Shown: positions 40,346 through 48,004 of the stretch, piece by piece
Layout of the letters: each line of letters opens with the position of its first letter
How positions within the stretch are numbered: the first letter of the stretch is position 1
NCBI RefSeq assembly: GCF_003458415.1
Contig: NZ_QRUF01000015.1
Span: forward strand, 1 to 48,034
From: Collinsella sp. AF25-2LB
GTDB taxonomy: Bacteria; Actinomycetota; Coriobacteriia; Coriobacteriales; Coriobacteriaceae
Direction: 5' to 3'
DNA length: 48,034 bases
The notes under the pieces: generated by a model
The model's input: the letters and a program-made list of their open reading frames with translations, nothing else
The model's database searches: none
Told to the model about the DNA's origin: nothing
Position numbers and translations under genes: made by a program

Positions 40346-42217
40346 TTAGCAGCCCTCCTTTGCGCAGACGGATGCGGGGGCGGTCGGAGCGGACGCGAGT
40401 CTTGGGGTGGGCGTGGGCGTCGTGCTCCCCTGCTGGCCCTCGAGCTCCTCGCGGCGCAGCTGCGACTGGCAAATCTCGCGATAGAGCTGGCAGGTCGCGT
40501 ACAGCTCATCGTGCGTGCCCAGGCCCGCGACCGAACCGTGATCGAGCACGCAGATCATGTCGGCGTCGCGCACGGTCGAAACGCGCTGGCTCACGATGAC
40601 GGTCGTGAGCGGCAGACCACCCTCGGCGGCACCACGCACGCTGCGCTCGCGAATGGCATGGCGAAGCGCCGCGTCGGTCTTAAAGTCGAGCGCCGAGGCA
40701 GAGTCATCCATGATCAGGACCTGTGGCGAGCCCACCAGGGCGCGCGCGATGGTCAAGCGCTGGCGCTGACCGCCGCTGAAGTTCTTGCCGCCCGCCTCGA
40801 CCGGAGCGTCGAGCCCCTGCGGCTTGTTGCGCACGAACTCGCTCGCCTGTGCCATATCGAGCGCTGCCCAGAGCTCCTCGTCGGTCGCCGACTCGTCACG
40901 CCAGGTCAGGTTGCTGCGGATGGTGCCGCTCACCAGCGACGCTCGCTGCGGAACGGTCGCGACCACATGGCGCAGCTGATCGAGCGGCCAGGTGCGCACG
41001 TCGGCGCCCATCACGCTCACACTGCCGGCGCCCGCATCGTACAGGCGCGGGATAAGCGAGACGAGCGTGGACTTGCCGCTGCCCGTACCGCCAATAATGC
41101 CAAGCGTCTTGCCCAGCGGGAGCTCCAGGGTCACATCGTTGACGGCGTTGGCAGCGCCAGCGCCAAAGGAGAAGCTCGCATGACTCAAGCTCAACGCGGG
41201 AACCGGAACAGCGTTGCCCATCGCGCTCGGCTCGGGCAGTGCGACCGGCTCGTTGCCCTCGTCGGTGATGCTCGGCACGCAGTTGAGCACCTCGTTGATA
41301 CGCGAAGCACTCGCGCTCGCCTTGGTAAAGACCACGACCAGGTTGGCGACGTACACGATGGAGGTCAGGGTCTGCGTCATGTAGTTCACAAACGCCATGA
41401 CCTGGCCCTGCGTAAGCTCGCCCACGTTGACCTGGATGCCGCCCACCCACAGGATGGCGCACACGCCCAGGTTCATCACCAAAAACGTGACGGGATTAAG
41501 GATTGACGAGAGCTTGCCCACCGCGATGGCGGTATTGGCCTGGTCATCGGCGGCTTGGGCAAAACGCTCGCGCTCGTGGTCCTCACGCACAAAGGCGCGA
41601 ACAACGCGGGCGCCCGAAAGCCCCTCGCGGCAGATAAGCGCGATGCGGTCGAGCTTTGCCTGCAGCTGCTTGTAGTAGGGAATGCAGCGCGCCATGACAA
41701 ACCAAAACACCAGGCCGATGGCGGGCGTGCAAATCAAAAAGACCATGCCGAGCTTAAGGTCGATGGCAAGGGCCGCGCACATAGAGCCCACCGCCAAGAA
41801 GGGCCAGCGGATGAGCATGCGCACGCCCAGCGCCACGGCAAGCTGCACCTGGTTGACATCGTTGGTGATACGCGTGATGAGCGACGGCGTGCCAAAGCGA
41901 TCGAGTTCGGCATAGCTCAGCTTGTTGATGTGCTGGTAGAGTGCGCCGCGAATGTCAGTACCCATGCCCTGCGAGGTGAGCGCCGCCATCTTTTGGCAGA
42001 CGAGCGTAAACGAGATGCCGATCACGGCCATGGCGGCAAGCACCATGCCGTAGTGGACGACGGCGTCCACGTCGTGCGAGCCAATGCCCTTATCGATCAT
42101 CTGGGCAATCACCAGCGGCGTCAGCAGGTCAAAGATCACTTCGATCAACTTGCACGCAGGGCCGATCACCATATATCGGCGAAACTTACCACCAAAACGC
42201 CTGAGCAACTCAATCAT
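40346..42217 (-). CDS. ABC exporter half-transporter, degenerate-site subunit (pair 2)
   Basis: A 623-residue half-exporter with six membrane helices (about 15-320) and an NBD with Walker A GGTGSGKST, canonical signature FSGGQ and Walker B LIMDDSASALD, where Asp replaces the catalytic Glu. This marks the non-catalytic side of a heterodimer with the next gene. I chose ATG at 42217 behind TAGGGAG; a GTG 57 bp upstream is in frame but adds atypical residues. The C-terminus has a 40-residue Pro/Thr/Ala-rich tail. Unlike pair 1, no regulator gene is attached. Confidence 0.9.
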   Translation of the reverse strand: MIELLRRFGGKFRRYMVIGPACKLIEVIFDLLTPLVIAQMIDKGIGSHDVDAVVHYGMVLAAMAVIGISFTLVCQKMAALTSQGMGTDIRGALYQHINKLSYAELDRFGTPSLITRITNDVNQVQLAVALGVRMLIRWPFLAVGSMCAALAIDLKLGMVFLICTPAIGLVFWFVMARCIPYYKQLQAKLDRIALICREGLSGARVVRAFVREDHERERFAQAADDQANTAIAVGKLSSILNPVTFLVMNLGVCAILWVGGIQVNVGELTQGQVMAFVNYMTQTLTSIVYVANLVVVFTKASASASRINEVLNCVPSITDEGNEPVALPEPSAMGNAVPVPALSLSHASFSFGAGAANAVNDVTLELPLGKTLGIIGGTGSGKSTLVSLIPRLYDAGAGSVSVMGADVRTWPLDQLRHVVATVPQRASLVSGTIRSNLTWRDESATDEELWAALDMAQASEFVRNKPQGLDAPVEAGGKNFSGGQRQRLTIARALVGSPQVLIMDDSASALDFKTDAALRHAIRERSVRGAAEGGLPLTTVIVSQRVSTVRDADMICVLDHGSVAGLGTHDELYATCQLYREICQSQLRREELEGQQGSTTPTPTPRLASAPTAPASVCAKEGC

Positions 42218-42261
42218 GTATAGGCGCTCCCTATCATCATCCACATTCAATTCGAACCATG

Positions 42262-42291
42262 ATAGTACCGCCACCCCAAAAGAAGCGTAAA
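42262..42291 (-). promoter_or_regulatory. Possible promoter of ABC pair 2
   Basis: On the minus strand TTTACG (42286-42291), an 18-bp spacer and TACTAT (42262-42267) lie 45 bp upstream of the ABC start. The match is moderate. Confidence 0.35.
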
Positions 42292-42370
42292 CAACTCGTC
42301 ATTTCTAACGGGATTCAGTTTTCAGAGGAGCATACGCGCACACCCAGCCAGTGGCGGGCCAATCGCTTGG

Positions 42371-42376
42371 TATACT
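42371..42376 (+). promoter_or_regulatory. -10 box of the coiled-coil surface protein gene
   Basis: TATACT lies 50 bp upstream of the start codon. No convincing -35 element is present at the right distance. Confidence 0.3.
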
Positions 42377-42426
42377 TACATTAGTGCTACCAAGTTAGTC
42401 GCCGACCCTTGAAATGAGGTGCCGAG

Positions 42427-43494
42427 ATGAACGACATTCTCGCGAGAAGAGCAAGACGAACAACCTTGGGCATCGCCCTTTCCGCGGCACTTATCGCGGG
42501 AATCGCCCCCGCAACGGCGATCGCGGCAGAAACCAGTTCCCCCACCGGTGCGGCCGTTTCGCAGACGAGCGCCGCCAACGGCAATTCGGGCGCCCCGCAG
42601 ACAGAAGACGCGGCCGCCGCAAAAGAAAAAGCGTATGCAGCCATGCAGGAAGCGCTCAAAAAACTCGAGGCCGCAAAAGACGCCGCAAGTCCCGAGAAAA
42701 TTGCGAGATTCAATGATGACATTGCCCGTTTTCAAGAGCTCCGCGACAAGATGGCGGCGCAAGCCGCCGAAGAGAGGGGACTCCTTCCCACCATGCAAGC
42801 GGACATCGATGCAGCCCAAGCCAAATACGACGGGGCCATCAACCGGGTAAGCGAGCTCCAGGCAGAATTAGACAAGAAACTTGAGATGCTTAAGACACTC
42901 GAAGCACTCGGCTACGAGGAGTTTGTCGAAACTGTTAAACAGCAAATAAAGCAGTTGCACAGTGAGATCGTAACGGCAAAAGCGCAAGTAGGCCATTGCG
43001 AAGAGGAGCTCCGCGAGTTCCAGTACCGCCTCAGAAATCAGGAAAGACGAGTTAATAACTGTGAACGTGCTGTAGAGAAATATAAAGGCGATATCGACCG
43101 GTTCATAGCCTGGCGAGATGCGCTCCTCGACAATTTGAAAAAAGCGCAAACGGCCTATGACGACGCCTGCAAGGCATACGAAGAGGCAAAGGCCGCGGCA
43201 GACAAGGCCACCTCGCCCGAGATAACGCAACCGACCGAGACGACGCCTCCCTCCAACTCGGCGCAACCGGCCGAGGCGACACAGCCCACCGGCTCGTCCG
43301 CGACCGGCAAAAATACCCCGCCAAACTCCACCAAGCAGGCGAACTCGAGCAGCGGCAAGCAAGCAGATACGACCGCCGGCAAGCTCGCGAACACGGGAGA
43401 CGCAGCACCGAGCGCAATCGCACTCGCAGCAGTCGCCGCCGCAGGCCTCGGAATAACCGCCACAGCCACACGCCGCCTCAAGAACTCAAAATAG
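42427..43494 (+). CDS. LANTG-anchored coiled-coil surface protein
   Basis: A 355-residue cell-wall protein. A signal peptide (about 1-36, cleavage after AIAAE or AIA) is followed by a long helical, heptad-rich coiled coil (about 60-265) rich in Ala, Glu, Lys and Gln. Next come a Thr/Ser/Pro/Gln-rich wall-spanning stretch (about 270-318) and a sortase signal: LANTG at 320-324, Asp, an Ala-rich hydrophobic helix, then RRLKNSK. The LAxTGD form matches that of the fibre-locus protein at 26.7 kb, so one sortase probably handles both. The start is ATG behind GAGGTGCCGAG. The role could be adhesion or wall spacing; no ligand domain is recognisable. Confidence 0.82.
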   Translation: MNDILARRARRTTLGIALSAALIAGIAPATAIAAETSSPTGAAVSQTSAANGNSGAPQTEDAAAAKEKAYAAMQEALKKLEAAKDAASPEKIARFNDDIARFQELRDKMAAQAAEERGLLPTMQADIDAAQAKYDGAINRVSELQAELDKKLEMLKTLEALGYEEFVETVKQQIKQLHSEIVTAKAQVGHCEEELREFQYRLRNQERRVNNCERAVEKYKGDIDRFIAWRDALLDNLKKAQTAYDDACKAYEEAKAAADKATSPEITQPTETTPPSNSAQPAEATQPTGSSATGKNTPPNSTKQANSSSGKQADTTAGKLANTGDAAPSAIALAAVAAAGLGITATATRRLKNSK

Positions 43495-43540
43495 CCGCCA
43501 GAGCATACTACCTTCGCCAATCCACAAACCCAGAGACAAA

Positions 43541-43580
43541 AGAGGCCCGTTTCCCCAACCCAGGGAAACGGGCCTCTTTA
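43541..43580 (+). terminator. Intrinsic terminator of the coiled-coil surface protein gene
   Basis: AGAGGCCCGTTTCCC pairs with GGGAAACGGGCCTCT (15 bp), followed by TTAATTAA, about 46 bp after the stop. Confidence 0.85.
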
Positions 43581-43725
43581 ATTAACTGCAAAAATTCAAG
43601 CAACAGCACCGCCGACTCTTGAACCACATAGCCATCAATGCCCAGACAACGCCAGCAAGCCGCATTCCGCAAGAGATAGATTAAATTAGATAAACGCGCC
43701 TTTACGGGTGATTTTTGGACGACGG

Positions 43726-43820
43726 GGCCCGGCCGGCGGCGAGGTGTTTGGTAGTCGAGCGATCCCACAGGCGAAGCCGAGGACCAGCGAGACACCAAAC
43801 ACCTCGCCGCCGGCCGGGCC
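43726..43820. repeat. Perfect 27-bp-armed palindrome beside the SRP RNA gene
   Basis: Arms 43726-43752 and 43794-43820 are exactly complementary over 27 bp (GGCCCGGCCGGCGGC...), with a 41-nt loop. The geometry resembles the nested palindromes at 26 kb, but the sequence does not. It lies just beyond the 3' end of the SRP RNA gene. Confidence 0.85.
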
Positions 43821-43838
43821 ATGTCGCGGCACCAAAAA

Positions 43839-43959
43839 AGCGCCTAGCGCGTTCGATGGATTCGGATGCCCGACAGAGGCTCCTTATGGCTGCTTCCTTC
43901 CGGACCTGACCAGATTCGGAACATGTCGTCATCCGAACCCATCGAACGCGCTAGGCGCT
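43839..43959 (-). ncRNA. ffs: Bacterial small signal recognition particle RNA (4.5S type)
   Basis: On the minus strand the ends form a long stem (AGCGCCTAGCGCGTTCGATGG and complement, roughly 20 bp), and the apical domain has the conserved GGTCAGGTCCGGAAGGAAGC with the GGAA tetraloop. The length of about 121 nt fits the small bacterial class without an Alu domain. A run of six T residues directly follows the stem (43838-43833), so the RNA ends by intrinsic termination. The RNA binds Ffh and targets nascent membrane proteins. It sits near tadA and tRNA-Ser, a common grouping. Confidence 0.93.
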
Positions 43960-43965
43960 CGATAT

Positions 43966-43994
43966 ATATTACCTGCTCCCGCCCGATGGGGCAA
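43966..43994 (-). promoter_or_regulatory. Promoter of the SRP RNA gene
   Basis: On the minus strand TTGCCC (43989-43994), exactly 17 bp and TAATAT (43966-43971) place the start about six to eight bases downstream, at the first base of the SRP stem. Confidence 0.65.
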
Positions 43995-44003
43995 GACAGC
44001 TAA

Positions 44004-44085
44004 TTTGGGACGAGGCTTTTTTGACTACTTTTTGACTGGGGACATCAGGGTGACGAAAGTAGCCAAGAAAGCCCCGTCCCCAAAA
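44004..44085. repeat. TTTGGGACGAGGCTTTTTTG inverted repeat
   Basis: Arms at about 44004-44027 and 44059-44085 are imperfect complements (about 80 percent). One arm of the same family is present at 6013-6040, next to the LysR stop. Confidence 0.65.
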
Positions 44086-44101
44086 GACTGATCTGGTGCT
44101 G

Positions 44102-44262
44102 CGCCACAAAAAGGGCCTATCTACTACGTTTTGGTCGCAGGGGTCGACCATAGCCGACTTTTTCGAAAACCGGCAAGCTCTCTACCTGCGGTTTCATTTT
44201 TGCAAATTCCGAGATAGTCGAGGGTGGTCGGTTAAACGTAGTAGATAGCCGTGTTTCGTGGC
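44102..44262. repeat. 161-bp inverted-repeat element (CTACTACGTTT family), copy 2
   Basis: It has the same ends as 10632-10793 (CGCCAC..., ATCTACTACGTTT and complement). Its reverse complement also shares interior blocks such as CCGCAGGTAGA and CTTGCCG with copy 1. It is non-coding. Confidence 0.85.
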
Positions 44263-44313
44263 AAACGGTCCGACTCGAAACCCATGTCGACCAGCCTCGG
44301 ATGACCATTCACG

Positions 44314-44382
44314 AAGTTGCGGTGGAATACGGACTGAATTGGCACCTTAAAGGCAAAAACACTCCGTATTTCACCGCAACTT
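44314..44382. repeat. GCGGTGGAATA palindrome, copy 2
   Basis: AAGTTGCGGTGGAATACGGA pairs with its complement at 19 of 20 positions around a 29-nt loop, 16 bp beyond the tadA-glycerate kinase stop. It shares the outer stem with 17624-17684, but the inner stem differs and is still paired. Confidence 0.8.
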
Positions 44383-44397
44383 ATAGAGAGATAGGTT

Positions 44398-46179
44398 TTA
44401 GAGGCGGGCGAGGTCGTAGGATCGAGCGGCAGACTCGCCGGCGCAGATAAGGTTGGTTATGGCTTCTTGGGGATCGAGCGCCAGCTCAAGGCCTATGGGC
44501 TTGCGGCAGATCGTCAAAACCAGGTCGACGCCCTGCTCATACACCGCATCCAGGTTGTCAGCGCGACCGCCCACGACGGCAACAACCGGCTTGCCATAGC
44601 GCTTGGCACGGCGGGCCACACCCACCGGCGCCTTGCCGGCGGCGGATTGCTCGTCCATATTGCCCTCGCCCGTTATGACCAGGTCGACATCGCGCACGCG
44701 CTCGTCAAACCCAATCAGATCAAGCACCGTCTCCACGCCCGAATGTAGCTCTGCACCGAGCGCTAGCAGCGCGGCGCCCAGACCGCCAGCGGCACCGGCG
44801 CCGGGCACGCCGAGCACCGAGCCAAACGTCCGCGTGCCCTCGGGCACGCGCAGTAACCCCTGAGCCCGTGCCTCGGCAATCGCCGTATCGAGCAGGCGAC
44901 CGTAACCGACCATCCAGCCGTCGTACCCGCCCAGCGCTTCGACATCGTCTGTCGGCAGGCCCTTTTGCCCGCCAAACACCGCAAGTGCCCCGCGACGCCC
45001 CACGAGCGGATTCTCGACATCGGAAAGCACCACGACACGCGCGCCATCCAAAGCCTGCAGCGCTGGCGCCAAATCAACGCTCGCCACCTGCTCAAGGCCC
45101 GCGAGCCCCGGCGCGATATCGCAGCCACGGTCATCGACAAGACGCGCGCTCAGCGCTTGCAGCATGCCGGCGCCACCGTCGTTGGTGGCGCTGCCGCCCA
45201 GTCCTATATATAGAGTCCTCGCCCCCGCGCGAACCGCACGAAGCATCAGCTCGCCCACGCCATAGGTCGTAGCGGCCAACGCCGCCGACTCCGTGCACGG
45301 CGAGTACCCGATGCCCGCGGCTTCGGCCATCTCAATGACAGCCGACTCGTGCTCGCCGTCCACCAGCATCCGGGCAGCCACGCGCATGCCCAAGGGACCT
45401 GCCACCTCGCAGGTCACAATCTCACCGCCGCACGCGGCAACGGCATCGAGCGTTCCCTCACCGCCATCCGCCAGCGGCAGCGCGCTTACTTGGGCATCGG
45501 GCCACACGCGGCGCACGCCCCCGGCAACTGCCGCCTCCGCCTGCGCGCTCGACACGCTGCCCTTAAAGGAGTCAATCGCCAGCAGCACACGGCGGGGCCG
45601 GCGGCACGCAGGACCAAAGTCAACTGCCGCGCCAGCATCCTCACCGGCACCTGCAAGCGCTGCGGCGTGAGCAGCGTGTGCGTCAAGATCGGCCCCACAA
45701 CCGCAATCAGCGCCGCCCGCTCCGCGCAGACCGCCAAAATAGCTACTCAGCAGCTCGCGGCATTCATCCGCCAAGACCCCAGCCGTCACATTAAACCGAT
45801 GATTCAGGCGCGAATCGGCATTGAGGTCGTATAGCGACCCCAGAGCGCCCGCCTTAGCATCGGCCGCGCCGTACACGCAGCGCCCCACGCGCGCATTAAC
45901 CATAAGCCCCGCGCACATGCAGCAGGGCTCGAGCGTCACGTAGACCGTACAATCGGAAAGGCGCCAGCGTCCAAGCGACTGAGCGGCGGCGCATAGGGCC
46001 GCAAACTCGGCATGCGCCGAAGGATCCTGGTCGAGCTCGCGGCGATTATGCGCCCGCGCGACAATCTCACCCGCGCGCACCACTACGGCACCGATCGGCA
46101 CCTCGCCCACCGCCGCGGCGGCACGCGCCTCCGACAGCGCCTCACGCATGAACTTCTCATCGATTCCGGTGCTCGTCAT
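44398..46179 (-). CDS. TadA-glycerate kinase fusion protein
   Basis: A 593-residue single frame joining two enzymes. Residues about 1-155 are a tRNA adenosine deaminase (TadA): zinc/proton-transfer motif HAE (56-58) and PCCMC (Cys86, Cys89), which makes inosine at the wobble base of tRNA-Arg(ACG). A Gly/Ala-rich linker (about 155-192) follows. Residues about 195-590 are a GarK/GlxK-type glycerate kinase: LLAIDSFKGSVSSAQAEAAV, PLADGGEGTLDAV, GLGGSATNDGGAGML and LVITGEGNMDEQSAAGKAPV. The start is ATG at 46179 behind AGGGGAGGCG; the upstream extension reaches the tRNA gene and has no ribosome site. Both halves look intact. The pathways are unrelated, so the fusion is unusual. Confidence 0.88.
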   Translation of the reverse strand: MTSTGIDEKFMREALSEARAAAAVGEVPIGAVVVRAGEIVARAHNRRELDQDPSAHAEFAALCAAAQSLGRWRLSDCTVYVTLEPCCMCAGLMVNARVGRCVYGAADAKAGALGSLYDLNADSRLNHRFNVTAGVLADECRELLSSYFGGLRGAGGADCGCGADLDAHAAHAAALAGAGEDAGAAVDFGPACRRPRRVLLAIDSFKGSVSSAQAEAAVAGGVRRVWPDAQVSALPLADGGEGTLDAVAACGGEIVTCEVAGPLGMRVAARMLVDGEHESAVIEMAEAAGIGYSPCTESAALAATTYGVGELMLRAVRAGARTLYIGLGGSATNDGGAGMLQALSARLVDDRGCDIAPGLAGLEQVASVDLAPALQALDGARVVVLSDVENPLVGRRGALAVFGGQKGLPTDDVEALGGYDGWMVGYGRLLDTAIAEARAQGLLRVPEGTRTFGSVLGVPGAGAAGGLGAALLALGAELHSGVETVLDLIGFDERVRDVDLVITGEGNMDEQSAAGKAPVGVARRAKRYGKPVVAVVGGRADNLDAVYEQGVDLVLTICRKPIGLELALDPQEAITNLICAGESAARSYDLARL

Positions 46180-46230
46180 CGTTCGCCTCCCCTGTTGCAA
46201 ATCCAAAACGATGCTATCATTACGACTCAC

Positions 46231-46320
46231 GGAGAGATGGCAGAGCGGTTGAATGCGGCGGTCTTGAAAACCGTTGAGCGCGAGAGCGTTCCGGGGGTTC
46301 GAATCCCCCTCTCTCCGCCA
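46231..46320 (+). tRNA. tRNA-Ser (anticodon UGA)
   Basis: A 90-nt class II tRNA: acceptor stem GGAGAGA / TCTCTCC, anticodon loop CTTGAAA with TGA at 46265-46267, long variable arm (GAGCGCGAGAGCGTTC), T arm GGGGGTTCGAATCCCCC and encoded CCA. It is divergent from tadA, with TATCAT (46215-46220) as a possible -10 box. TetR begins to end only three bases beyond it on the opposite strand. Confidence 0.97.
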
Positions 46321-46323
46321 CTC

Positions 46324-46908
46324 TTAGTGACTCACCGGCGTCATGGTCCGCTCGAACAGCGCATCGACCACGTCGGCGATTTCGGATCGGCGCTCCAGTA
46401 CGTGGCCCGATTCCCACCACATGGTAAAGAGCCGAATAATGCCGCCGGCGACAAACTCAGACGTTGTCTCGAGCGATACGGGCGCAAGCGCATCCTCGTC
46501 AAGCGCGCTCATCACGCGCCCGCGTATGGAGCGCGCGATGCGGTCGCAAATCATGCTGGTCAGCATGCCCGACATACTGCTCGCCAAAATGTTATCCATG
46601 AGCTGCTCATGCGCCAGAATCAGATCCATGGCATCGGCGAACACTTCGTGGCGAAGCGCGCGCACGTCCTCGGCGCCCTCCGCGCCATCCGCATCGGCCC
46701 GCTTTTGCGGCAGACCCGACATGAGTTCATCGATATAGAAGGCAAAGTAATCGTTTTTGTCGCGGAAGTGCTTGTAGAACGTCGTCCGACGAATCATAGC
46801 GCGGTCGCACAGCATGGCAACCGTCACGTCCTCAAACCGATGCTCTTCGAGCAGCTCAGTAAAGGCCTCGAACAGGGCCCGATAGGTTTTCTTGATGCGA
46901 AGGTCCAT
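46324..46908 (-). CDS. TetR family transcriptional regulator
   Basis: A 194-residue TetR-type repressor. The N-terminal helix-turn-helix covers about 5-55 (TYRALFEAFTELLEEHRFED then VTVAMLCDRAMIRRTTFYKH). The C-terminal all-helical ligand domain (about 70-190) contains an acidic, Ala-rich loop (RADADGAEGAED). The start is ATG at 46908 behind GAGGAGGGCG; an in-frame upstream start to 46944 adds 12 residues without support. It is divergent from lemA across 212 bp and convergent with tRNA-Ser. The target and ligand are unknown; lemA is one possible target. Confidence 0.87.
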   Translation of the reverse strand: MDLRIKKTYRALFEAFTELLEEHRFEDVTVAMLCDRAMIRRTTFYKHFRDKNDYFAFYIDELMSGLPQKRADADGAEGAEDVRALRHEVFADAMDLILAHEQLMDNILASSMSGMLTSMICDRIARSIRGRVMSALDEDALAPVSLETTSEFVAGGIIRLFTMWWESGHVLERRSEIADVVDALFERTMTPVSH

Positions 46909-47029
46909 ACGTATCGCCCTCCTCAAGGAAAAGACAGCGCTCACTAATCTGTCGCATATCTTACACCTGTATCGCCCGCCCCCTGGCGATTGGCCTCACC
47001 TTGGTGGAAACATAACGCTTACCGGAAAG

Positions 47030-47059
47030 TTCGGTATCGCCAAGGGTTGCGGGTATACT
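47030..47059 (+). promoter_or_regulatory. Putative lemA promoter
   Basis: TTCGGT (47030-47035), an 18-bp spacer and TATACT (47054-47059) lie 62 bp upstream of the lemA start. Confidence 0.4.
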
Positions 47060-47120
47060 AGTAGCGTTACACCAACGGCAGCCGGCGGAAGACGCCGCGG
47101 CCATTCGAAACGGAGACACC

Positions 47121-47672
47121 ATGATTCCCGTCATCATCGGTATCGTTGTTGTCGTTGTGATTGTCTGCGCCATCGCCGGCATCTACAACAACATGGTCAC
47201 CAAGCGCAATCGCATTGATAACGCCTGGCAGAACATCGACACGCAGCTGCAGCGCCGCAACGACCTGATCCCTAACCTAGTCGAGACCGTCAAGGGCTAT
47301 GCCAAACACGAGCAGGACACGCTTGCCGCCGTGGTCAACGCGCGCAACGCCGCCGTAAGCGCCACCACGCCCGAAGCCAAGATGGAAGCCGACAACGTGC
47401 TGACCGGCGCTCTGCGCCAGCTCTTCGCCGTGGCCGAGGCTTACCCCGATCTTAAGGCGAACACCAACTTTACGCAGCTCCAAGCCACGCTCGAAGACAC
47501 CGAGAACAAGGTGAGCTACGCGCGCCAGAGCTACAACGACTGCGTGCTCAGCTACAACAACGCCATCCAGACGTTCCCTGCCGTCATCTTTGCCGGCATC
47601 TTCCAGTTTAAGGAGCGCCAGGGCTTCGAGGCCGCCGAAGCAGCCCGCCAGGCACCGACCGTCAAGTTCTAA
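47121..47672 (+). CDS. lemA: LemA family protein
   Basis: A 183-residue membrane-associated protein. One N-terminal membrane helix (about 3-24, VIIGIVVVVVIVCAIAGIY) is followed by the LemA helical-bundle domain. Its conserved core is visible: N-x-x-V-x-x-x-N-x-I-D-x-A-W-x-x-I-D (NNMVTKRNRIDNAWQNID), QLQRRNDLIPNLVETVKGYA, then YPDLKAN and a C-terminal FPAVIFAGIFQF. Length agrees with the family. The start is ATG after CGGAGACACC. Its cellular function is not well established. It is monocistronic and followed by a strong terminator. Confidence 0.92.
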   Translation: MIPVIIGIVVVVVIVCAIAGIYNNMVTKRNRIDNAWQNIDTQLQRRNDLIPNLVETVKGYAKHEQDTLAAVVNARNAAVSATTPEAKMEADNVLTGALRQLFAVAEAYPDLKANTNFTQLQATLEDTENKVSYARQSYNDCVLSYNNAIQTFPAVIFAGIFQFKERQGFEAAEAARQAPTVKF

Positions 47673-47708
47673 CAGATCCGCAGCGTATCCTTAATCGGGT
47701 ATATGCAT

Positions 47709-47750
47709 AAACCGCCCCGTCGAATGCATACTTCGACGGGGCGGTTTCCT
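47709..47750 (+). terminator. Intrinsic terminator after lemA
   Basis: AAACCGCCCCGTCGAA and its perfect complement (16 bp) enclose a 7-nt loop. The stem ends in TTT and is followed by CCTTTG, 37 bp after the stop. Confidence 0.8.
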
Positions 47751-47754
47751 TTGT

Positions 47755-48004
47755 CGCGAAGGTCCCCCTCAAGGCGCCGTGCATTTTTGGGAGTATTCAG
47801 CACAGCCAAGAGCTTTGGGCTCCGCAGCAGAGGCGTTAGATAGCGAATACCCCTGCAGCCAGAGACCCAGCAGCCCATAACACCGCCTATTATTCGCGAA
47901 AAGCATCGACAAGCACGGATTTTTGCCCGAACGACGGTATACAGGAGCCTTCGATTACAGAATACTCGCAAAAATGCACGTCGCCACCACCCCCACATGG
48001 CGCG
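47755..48004. repeat. Long inverted-repeat element (GACGTGCA / GAGTATTC family), copy 2
   Basis: The arms at about 47755-47802 and 47957-48004 share GCCGTGCATTTTTG-GAGTATTC and its complement. The same arm motif bounds the element at 13033-13248, while the roughly 150-bp interior is different. No gene is visible here up to the window end. Confidence 0.75.
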
